DNA of 64,000 nt, taken from assembly GCA_018815325.1 (NCBI GenBank), contig JAHIYE010000010.1:124001-188000 (forward strand), given 5' to 3'. This document shows, piece after piece, positions 39,882 to 46,493 of the stretch. The notes beneath the pieces are model-generated. The model was not told the DNA's origin. It was given only the letters and a program-made list of their open reading frames with translations, and made no database searches. The position numbers and the translations under genes were made by a program. The stretch comes from Gammaproteobacteria bacterium. Lineage in GTDB: Bacteria; Pseudomonadota; Gammaproteobacteria; Burkholderiales; Burkholderiaceae_C. Numbering within the stretch: the stretch's first letter is position 1; each line of letters opens with the position of its first letter.

Positions 39882-39970
39882 TGAATACGGCTGAAGGTAA
39901 AGCATTTACGACTCTTCTGCTCGCAGGGGAATACAAAGCCAGGAAATCCAAAACAAGCCAAAATCCCCCA

Positions 39971-41077
39971 ATGCCTCCAAACCTCCGTCGCCGTACCCTG
40001 CTCCTGGCCACTCTCGCCAGTGCAAGCGGCGTGCACGCCCTGCCCCAAAAGCCACTAAGCTTCCCCCGCGACCACGGCGCCCACAACAGCTTCCGTACCG
40101 AATGGTGGTACATCACCGGCCGTGCCACATCGGGGGCAAGGGAGTTCGGCTTCCAGATCACCTTCTTCCGCTCCCGTGTGGATGCCACGCAAGCCATGCA
40201 GTCACGCTTTGCGGCCAAACAGCTCATCTTTGCCCACGCCGCCCTCACAGACCTGCAGGGCGGCAAGCTCTGGCACGACCAGCGCATTGCGCGCGCATCG
40301 GGCATGGCAGACATCAAAGGCACAGCGGGCATGAACGCGGCACAGGCCAGTGAAGCCGACACCGATGTGCGGCTGCGCGACTGGTCGCTACAGCGCCAGG
40401 CTGACGCGAGCTATGCAGCCCACATTGCGGGGCAGGACTTTGCCTTGAACCTGCGCTTCATCCCTACCCAGCCGCTGCTGCTGCAGGGCGCGCAAGGCCT
40501 CTCGCGCAAGGGGCCGGATGCTGCACAGGCCAGCTACTACTACAGCCAGCCGCAGCTCGCCACCCGCGGTACGCTCACGCTGCAGGGCAAGACCTTCGAG
40601 ATCAACGCCAGCCAACCCGGCGTCGCCTGGCTGGACCATGAGTGGAGCGAGGCGCTGATGGCGCCCAATGCCGTGGGCTGGGACTGGATAGGCATGAACC
40701 TGCTGGACGGCAGCGCGCTCACGGCGTTCAGGCTGCGGGACGCCGCAGGCAATGCGGTGTGGGCCGGCGGCTCGTTCCGTGCGGCAGCCCAAGGCAGCGA
40801 GCCGCGCATCTTTTCGCCTGCGGAAGTGCAGTTCGAGCCGCTGCGTGGCTGGACCAGCCCGCAGAGCCAGGCCAGCTACCCGGTGCTGTGGCGCATCCAC
40901 ACACCTGCCGGCAGCTACACCGTCAAGGCCGCGCTGGACCAGCAGGAGCTCGACAGCCGCCAATCCACCGGCGCAATCTACTGGGAGGGCCTGAGCGAGC
41001 TGCTGGACAGTCAGGGTCGACTGGTTGGGCGCGGCTACCTGGAGATGACGGGATATGCAGACAAGCTGCGGCTATAG
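39971..41077 (+). CDS. CrtC/AttH-type lipocalin-like exported protein
   Basis: A 368-residue exported protein of the carotenoid 1,2-hydratase/AttH family. Signal region MPPNLRRRTLLLATLASASG has a twin-Arg-like triplet; then comes RTEWWYITGRA, the family hallmark, and VAWLDHEWSEAL followed by GWDWIGMNL. Relatives have a double lipocalin fold that binds hydrophobic molecules, and in many genomes sit next to an ABC ATPase and FtsX-type permease, as here. Start ATG 39971; longer frames upstream lack a signal. No carotenoid genes nearby, so true hydratase activity is doubtful. Confidence 0.8.
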   Translation: MPPNLRRRTLLLATLASASGVHALPQKPLSFPRDHGAHNSFRTEWWYITGRATSGAREFGFQITFFRSRVDATQAMQSRFAAKQLIFAHAALTDLQGGKLWHDQRIARASGMADIKGTAGMNAAQASEADTDVRLRDWSLQRQADASYAAHIAGQDFALNLRFIPTQPLLLQGAQGLSRKGPDAAQASYYYSQPQLATRGTLTLQGKTFEINASQPGVAWLDHEWSEALMAPNAVGWDWIGMNLLDGSALTAFRLRDAAGNAVWAGGSFRAAAQGSEPRIFSPAEVQFEPLRGWTSPQSQASYPVLWRIHTPAGSYTVKAALDQQELDSRQSTGAIYWEGLSELLDSQGRLVGRGYLEMTGYADKLRL

Positions 41078-41155
41078 CGCTGAGCCACCCCGGCACCTTG
41101 GCGTGCCAGCGTTGCAGCCACTCGTCGGCTCAAGGCCAAAGGACTGCGCGTCGAA

Positions 41156-41196
41156 TTGATCCAAATCAAGGCTGAAGTCTTCACCAGCCCTACGAT
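41156..41196 (+). promoter_or_regulatory. FNR/Anr-dependent promoter of the ABC/LolA/OMP cluster
   Basis: TTGATCCAAATCAA at 41156-41169 is a perfect match to the FNR/Anr consensus TTGAT-N4-ATCAA. A -10-like TACGAT follows at 41191-41196, placing the box at about -41, the class II activator position. The site lies in the 190 bp gap between the lipocalin gene and the ABC ATPase gene, 100 bp before the ATPase start. Confidence 0.7.
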
Positions 41197-41268
41197 ACAG
41201 ATACTGGGGCGGGTACCCTGCCCCAGGCTTCCCGGTGCGCGCCAACACAAAAAGAAAGGTGTTCAGCC

Positions 41269-41955
41269 ATGGCTTTGATCGAAGCGGTTTCCGCATCGAA
41301 GATTTACCGCAGCGGCGATGTGGAGGTGGCCGCACTCAGCGACATCACCCTGTCCATCGAGGCGCGCGAGTTCCTGGCCTTTGTGGGCCCATCGGGCAGC
41401 GGCAAATCAACGCTGCTCAACCTCGTGGGTTGCCTGGACCACCCCAGCAGTGGCACGGTCACCGTGATGGGGACCAACGTGGCGGCACTCAACCGCACGG
41501 CCTCGGCAGCGTTCCGGGGTGAGCATCTGGGCTTTGTGTTCCAGGAGTTCAACCTCGTGCCGGTGCTGTCGGCCTATGAGAACGTGGAATACCCGCTGCT
41601 CATGGTGCGCAACTGGCCGGCAGACAAGCGCCGCACACAGGTCATGAAAATGCTGGACGCCGTCGGCATGGCCGAGCAGGCGCACAAGCGGCCCGACCAG
41701 CTCTCGGGCGGGCAGAAGCAGCGCGTGGCGGTGGCCCGGGCACTGGTGTCAGAGCCGCAGCTGGTGCTGGCCGATGAGCCCACGGCCAACCTGGACCACG
41801 CTACCGCCCACAATGTGATCGCGCTGATGAAGCAGATGCGCGACGAGTTTGGCACCACCTTTGTGTTTTCCACCCACGACCAGAAAATCATGGAGGCCGC
41901 CGAGCGCATCGTGATGCTTGAAGACGGTCGCATCGTCAAGGAGCAGCGCGCATGA
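41269..41955 (+). CDS. ABC transporter ATP-binding protein (LolD/MacB type)
   Basis: A 228-residue ABC ATPase. Walker A GPSGSGKST, Q-loop VFQEFNLVPVLSAYENVEYP, signature LSGGQKQRVAVARALV, Walker B LVLADEPTANLD and the switch His in STHD are all present. The sequence groups with LolD/MacB-type ATPases that drive mechanotransmission permeases. AAAGG precedes the start. The stop overlaps the permease start (ATGA). Confidence 0.93.
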   Translation: MALIEAVSASKIYRSGDVEVAALSDITLSIEAREFLAFVGPSGSGKSTLLNLVGCLDHPSSGTVTVMGTNVAALNRTASAAFRGEHLGFVFQEFNLVPVLSAYENVEYPLLMVRNWPADKRRTQVMKMLDAVGMAEQAHKRPDQLSGGQKQRVAVARALVSEPQLVLADEPTANLDHATAHNVIALMKQMRDEFGTTFVFSTHDQKIMEAAERIVMLEDGRIVKEQRA

Positions 41956-43196
41956 TGGCCGTACTCAAACTCTCGGCGCGCAACCTGATGCGCTACCACC
42001 GCCGTACCCTGCTCACCACCGGGCTCATCACGATTGGCGTGGTGGCGATGCTGTTGTTCGTCTCAGCCGCCGGCTCGTTCAAGAACGTGATGGTCGGGCA
42101 GATCACCGACAGCATGCTGGGCCACCTGCAGGTGCACCGCAAGGGCTATGTGGCCTCGGTCGACAACCTGCCGCTGAACCTGAACCTGCCGCCCAAGATG
42201 ATCGAACGGGTAAAGGCCGCGATCGCAGCAACGCCCGGCATTGCCGCCAGTTCGGTGCGGCTGAAGCTGGGTGCGATGTTCAGCAACTACAACGAGACCA
42301 CGAGCATTCGCCTGAACGGCATTGACCCGCAAGCCGAAGACGCCACCACCCCCGGCCTGCGCACGCGCATTGTCGACGGGGCACGCGATGGCCCGCTGGT
42401 GGCGCCTGGCCAGTTGCTGATCCCCGACCTGATTGCGAAGGGCATGAAGGTCAAGGTCGGCGACACCGTGGTGCTGGTGGCCACCAACCGTGAAGGTTCG
42501 GTCAACGGCAAGAACTTTGTGGTGCGCGGCGTGCTGGAGCCTGTCACTGGCCCCGGCGGGCGCGATGGCTACCTGCACACCACGGATGCCATGGAGCTGC
42601 TGCGCATGGAGGAACCCGAGGCCATGGAGATTGCGATCCGGCTGCACAAGCTGGACCAGCTGGAGCAGGTGGAGGCTTCGCTGGCTGCGCGCCTGGCCCA
42701 GTTCACCAACAAGGAAGGCAAGCCTGCGCTGGAACTACACAGCTGGAAGGCACTCTCGCCGTTTGCCAACATCGCCGGCATGATCGACCTGATGACGCTG
42801 TTCATCCGCGTAATGCTGGTGGCGATTGTGCTGGTGAGCGTGATGAACGTGATGCTGATGGCGGTGTACGAGCGCATCCGCGAGATCGGCACACTGGCGG
42901 CCATCGGCACGCCGCCGCGGCGCATCCTGGGCCTGTATGTGGGCGAGGGGCTGCTGCTAGGCCTGCTGGGCGCCATCGTGGGCGTGTTGCTGAGCCTGGC
43001 CGTGGTTGCGCTGCTGAATGTGTACCCGCTGCAGTTTCCCTTCGGGCGGCAAGTCATCACGCTGCAACCCACGCTCTCGCTGGCCGAGATCATTACCGTC
43101 TCGTTGCTGGTGATCGGCATGGCCGTGCTGGCCAGCCTGCAACCCGCCTGGCGCGCCTCGCGCATGGACCCCATCCAGGCGCTGCGCCATGTTTGA
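41952..43196 (+). CDS. ABC transporter permease, FtsX/LolC type
   Basis: A 414-residue four-helix FtsX-family permease with one large periplasmic domain (about residues 45-270) between helix 1 and helix 2, as in LolC/LolE and MacB. The last three helices are seen around residues 280-310, 330-360 and 380-400; PAWRASRMDPIQALRHV is the classic FtsX end. Overlap with the ATPase gene suggests a homodimeric permease with that ATPase. Substrate inferred to be lipid or lipoprotein because of the LolA-like neighbour. Confidence 0.9.
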   Translation: MMAVLKLSARNLMRYHRRTLLTTGLITIGVVAMLLFVSAAGSFKNVMVGQITDSMLGHLQVHRKGYVASVDNLPLNLNLPPKMIERVKAAIAATPGIAASSVRLKLGAMFSNYNETTSIRLNGIDPQAEDATTPGLRTRIVDGARDGPLVAPGQLLIPDLIAKGMKVKVGDTVVLVATNREGSVNGKNFVVRGVLEPVTGPGGRDGYLHTTDAMELLRMEEPEAMEIAIRLHKLDQLEQVEASLAARLAQFTNKEGKPALELHSWKALSPFANIAGMIDLMTLFIRVMLVAIVLVSVMNVMLMAVYERIREIGTLAAIGTPPRRILGLYVGEGLLLGLLGAIVGVLLSLAVVALLNVYPLQFPFGRQVITLQPTLSLAEIITVSLLVIGMAVLASLQPAWRASRMDPIQALRHV

Positions 43197-43206
43197 AGGA
43201 GCAAGA

Positions 43207-43950
43207 ATGAAGCTGATCCAACGCCTGCTGATGCTCTTTGCACTGGCCTTATTGACCCCGCTGGCTGCGCTGGCGCTCGACGGCCGGGCCCTGCTGGAGA
43301 AGGTGGACCGCAACCTGGAGCCCGAGTCCTACGAGATGACGCGCAAGCTCATCAACGAGGAGCCCAACGGGAAACGCAAGGAATTCATCCTCTACTCGGT
43401 GAAAAAGGGTCGAGACAAGGTGGCCGCCCTCTTCCTCGCTCCGGCCAGTGACAAGGGCCGCAGCACACTGCGCCAGGGCGACAACATGTGGCTCTACATC
43501 CCCAACGTGGGCAAGCCGGTGCGCATCACCAGCCTGCAGTCGGTCACGGGCGGCGTGTTCAACAACGCCGACATCCTGCGCGTGGACTACACCGAAGAAT
43601 ACGACGTGACCGCCGCCAGCGAGGCCGGCGAGAGCTACCTGCTGGAGCTCAAGGCCAAGACCGGCGCCGTGGCCTATGACCGGCTCAAGCTCACGGTGGA
43701 TCGCAAGACCGTGTTGCCTACCCGGATTGAAGCCTATGCCGCGAGTGGCCTGCTGGTGAAGACGCTGTACTTCAAGGACATCAAGGACTTCGGTGGCGGC
43801 ATTCGTCGCCCGGCCACGGTGGAGACGGACAGCCCGCTGTACAAGGGCTACAAGTCGGTGATGCTCTATGCGGCCGTCAAGAAGCGTGAGGTGCCGGATG
43901 AGGTGTTCACGCTCAACTTCATGTCGCGTCTGGAAGAGTTGCGCAAGTGA
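43207..43950 (+). CDS. LolA-like outer-membrane lipoprotein-sorting protein
   Basis: A 247-residue periplasmic protein of the outer membrane lipoprotein-sorting (LolA/LolB-fold) family. Signal peptide MKLIQRLLMLFALALLTPLA, mature region starting LDGRALLEKVD. The body has the one-sheet fold pattern with RKEFILYSVKKGRDKVAALF, DNMWLYIPNVGKPVRI and LPTRIEAYAASGLLVKTLYF. It starts 11 bp after the permease. It is not the housekeeping LolA and presumably carries the cargo of this ABC system across the periplasm. Confidence 0.88.
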   Translation: MKLIQRLLMLFALALLTPLAALALDGRALLEKVDRNLEPESYEMTRKLINEEPNGKRKEFILYSVKKGRDKVAALFLAPASDKGRSTLRQGDNMWLYIPNVGKPVRITSLQSVTGGVFNNADILRVDYTEEYDVTAASEAGESYLLELKAKTGAVAYDRLKLTVDRKTVLPTRIEAYAASGLLVKTLYFKDIKDFGGGIRRPATVETDSPLYKGYKSVMLYAAVKKREVPDEVFTLNFMSRLEELRK

Positions 43951-43960
43951 GGCTGCATCA

Positions 43961-45256
43961 GTGAAGCGCCTTGCGCTGGCTGCACTGCTGCTCGGCGCTG
44001 CCACCTGCACCGTCATCCCAGTGGTGCAGGCGGCCGACTACAGTTTTGATCTCTCGGAGATCGAACCCAAGCCCTATGAGATCAGCGGTTTTGTCGAGGC
44101 CAAGGCCGAGCATTTCAGCCTGCGCCCGGGCGCGGCGCTCTACCCGCTGACCTTTTCTGGCCAGCCCAGGCGCACGGAGCTGGACCGCACTACCCTGGGC
44201 TTCGAGCTGGCAGGCAAATACAAGCACGACACGCTGACCGCCTATGCGCGCGTCAACGGCAATGTGGCGCACGATGCCTTCAATGCGGGCAGCAGCGGCA
44301 ACCTGCTCGAAGGCGGCCTGCGCGTCAGCCCGTCCGAAGGCCTGTCGTTCGACCTCGGCAAACAGGTGCAGCGCTGGGGCAAGGGCTATGCGTGGAACCC
44401 GGTGGCATTTTTCGAGCGACCCAAGGACCCGAACGACCCGACGGTTTCGCGCGAAGGCTTTGTGATGGCCAGCGCCGACTGGGTCAAAGCCATGTCTGGC
44501 ACGCTGGCGGCCATTGGTTTCACCCCGGTGCTGCTGCCGGCCACCACTGACATCAACAGCGACTACGGCACGCTGGGCAAGGACAATGTAGGCGCCCGGC
44601 TCTACCTGCTGGCGGCCGACACGGACATTGACCTGCTGTGGGCAGCCGAGGGCAGCCGGCCCCAGCGCGTGGGCCTGGATTTCTCGCGCAACATCGGCAG
44701 CAACCTTGAGCTGCATGGCGAATGGGCACGCGCCATCAGCACCAGCCGCCGCGTGCTGGCGGCCGATGGCTCGGTGCGTACCGACACCCTCAACGCCGAC
44801 AGCTGGCTCTTGGGCGCACGCTACATCACCGAGCGCGAGGTGACCTGGATCGCCGAGCTTTACCGCAATGGTGCGGGCTATGACGATACGCAACTCAGCA
44901 CCTTCTATAGCCAGCTCAGCGATGCCTATGCGCCGGGCGGCACGGCCGCTGCGCAGGCCAGGATGCAGTCGCTCGCGCAGTCAGGCTATGGCCGCGCCAA
45001 CCCGGGGCGCCACTATGCCTACCTGCGTGCCAGCGCCAAAGACCCGTTTGACTGGCTCTATGTGACGCCGGCACTCACGGCCATCATCAACCTGGATGAC
45101 CACAGCTGGCAACTTACCCCCGAGATCAGCTACACCGGCTGGCAGAACGTGGAACTGCGGGCGCGCGCCGTGATGCTGTTTGGCGACAAGCTCAGCGAAT
45201 TCGGCGAAAAGGCGGCCGCCCGCCGGTATGAGCTTTTGCTGCGCATGTACTACTGA
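43961..45256 (+). CDS. putative outer-membrane beta-barrel protein
   Basis: A 431-residue exported protein that I can place only by features. GTG start at 43961 with signal VKRLALAALLLGAATCTV ending near VQAAD. The rest is rich in alternating polar/hydrophobic strands with many Tyr, Trp and Gly (LDRTTLGFELAGKYKHDTLT; VQRWGKGYAWNPVAFF), and it ends RRYELLLRMYY, an aromatic C-terminus as in BAM substrates. It resembles DUF1302-like barrels found beside LolA-like proteins. It follows the LolA-like gene by ten bp. Likely the outer-membrane end of the system. Confidence 0.75.
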   Translation: MKRLALAALLLGAATCTVIPVVQAADYSFDLSEIEPKPYEISGFVEAKAEHFSLRPGAALYPLTFSGQPRRTELDRTTLGFELAGKYKHDTLTAYARVNGNVAHDAFNAGSSGNLLEGGLRVSPSEGLSFDLGKQVQRWGKGYAWNPVAFFERPKDPNDPTVSREGFVMASADWVKAMSGTLAAIGFTPVLLPATTDINSDYGTLGKDNVGARLYLLAADTDIDLLWAAEGSRPQRVGLDFSRNIGSNLELHGEWARAISTSRRVLAADGSVRTDTLNADSWLLGARYITEREVTWIAELYRNGAGYDDTQLSTFYSQLSDAYAPGGTAAAQARMQSLAQSGYGRANPGRHYAYLRASAKDPFDWLYVTPALTAIINLDDHSWQLTPEISYTGWQNVELRARAVMLFGDKLSEFGEKAAARRYELLLRMYY

Positions 45257-45663
45257 TGTCACCGCCCCCACCAACCTCCCCTCGCCCTGCGCCGCCTGAA
45301 CGCATCAAGCCCCGCACGCGGCGCTGGCTGGGTCTGCTGGCCCTGGGCACCGGCCTGGTACTGGTGCTGGTGTTTGGCCTGCGCGCCGTGCACCAGATCG
45401 AGTTTGCCAAGCGCGTGGAGCGTGGCGAAATACAGGTAGAGACACTGCGCGGCTGGATGACGCTGCCTTACATTGCGCAGCTCTATGGCGTGCCGCAAGA
45501 AGAGCTGCGTGCCGCGCTCAAGCTGCCCGCCACTGGCAACGATGCGCGCAGCCTGCGGGTCTGGTTCGCCACAGCGGGCATCGAGCCCGTCGCGGGGCGG
45601 CAGGCGATCGAGGCGCTGATCCTCACCTATCGGCAGCCTCCCGGCGAGGCGCCCGGTGAGTGA
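45256..45663 (+). CDS. small membrane-anchored protein, hypothetical
   Basis: A 135-residue protein with a Pro-rich cytosolic head, one membrane helix (about residues 25-45, WLGLLALGTGLVLVLVFGL) and a soluble helical domain with RGWMTLPYIAQLYGVPQEEL and LKLPATGNDARSLRVWF. The latter looks like a small helix-turn-helix-like or LysM-like module, but I recognise no named family. ATG overlaps the barrel gene stop (TGATG) and its end overlaps the DedA start, so translation is coupled on both sides. Confidence 0.7.
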   Translation: MSPPPPTSPRPAPPERIKPRTRRWLGLLALGTGLVLVLVFGLRAVHQIEFAKRVERGEIQVETLRGWMTLPYIAQLYGVPQEELRAALKLPATGNDARSLRVWFATAGIEPVAGRQAIEALILTYRQPPGEAPGE

Positions 45664-46261
45664 GATCAGTAATCTGCTGCTCACGGGCTTGCTGAACCAC
45701 GGCAATGTGCTGCTCGCCAGCACCCTGTTCTTTGCCGCACTGGGCATCCCCCTGCCCGCCACAATGCTGCTGGTGGCTGCAGGTGCCTTCACCAGTCAGG
45801 GTGTGCTGGAGCTGGAGAGCGCCGTGCTGGCAGCGCTGGCCGGCTCGGTGGCGGGTGATGGCGGCAGTTACCTGATCGGCCGCTTCGGCATCACGCTGAT
45901 GCCGGCACGGCTTCAGGCCTCCGGCAGCTGGCTGCGCGCAGCCAGGCTGTTTGGGCGCTGGGGGGGCTGGAGCGTGTTCATCAGCCGCTTTCTGCTCACG
46001 CCGGTGGCACTGCCGGTGAACCTGCTGGCCGGCTCCACCCGCTACTCCGGCTTGCGCTACATGACAGCGGTGTTGCTGGGGGAGATGACCTGGGTCGCGC
46101 TCTTTGGCGGCCTGGGGCTTGTCTTCGCAGACCGCTGGGAGGGCATCAGCCAGCTCGCAGGTGATCTGGTCGGCCTGCTGTTGGGGGTCGTATTGATGGC
46201 AGCGGGCCTATGGGTTTTTGTGGCCCGCCGCCGCCCACGCAGCTCATCGACGCAATCTTGA
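45656..46261 (+). CDS. DedA family membrane protein, divergent
   Basis: A 201-residue DedA/SNARE-associated-domain protein; the family includes phospholipid scramblases and flippases of the inner membrane. GTG start at 45656, overlapping the previous gene. AALGIPLPATMLLVAAGAF matches the re-entrant loop but has Thr where most members have the conserved Glu, and ISRFLLTPVALPVNLLAG lacks the second Arg of the usual G-R-F-x-P-x-x-R pattern. AGDGGSYLIGRF and GEMTWVALFGGLG are kept. Last gene of the FNR-linked cluster. Confidence 0.82.
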   Translation: MSEISNLLLTGLLNHGNVLLASTLFFAALGIPLPATMLLVAAGAFTSQGVLELESAVLAALAGSVAGDGGSYLIGRFGITLMPARLQASGSWLRAARLFGRWGGWSVFISRFLLTPVALPVNLLAGSTRYSGLRYMTAVLLGEMTWVALFGGLGLVFADRWEGISQLAGDLVGLLLGVVLMAAGLWVFVARRRPRSSSTQS

Positions 46262-46317
46262 TGCCCTGGAGCTGGCACCCTGAATGGCCATGACAAGTGC
46301 TATTGTCGAACCCCTGA

Positions 46318-46379
46318 ATGCTATATTTTCAATAGCTACTCGCGCAATAAGCAAAAGGGCTAACGTCCAAAATAAGACA
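46318..46379 (+). repeat. dispersed repeat, copy F
   Basis: TGCTATATTTTCAATAGCTA, then CTCGCGCAATAAGCAAAAGGGCTAACGTCC. A well conserved copy in the 230 bp gap between the DedA gene and the GGDEF/EAL gene. The remainder of that gap is AT-rich and shows no gene. Confidence 0.75.
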
Positions 46380-46493
46380 AAAATCAAGTTCAAATAACTA
46401 GCAACTTTCTGCACCCCACCAGTTCGCTCCCTGCCTGTTTGCCGTCCCTGAACTAGGCGTACCATGGGCGAAACGGCCAAGCAAGGGGGCATC

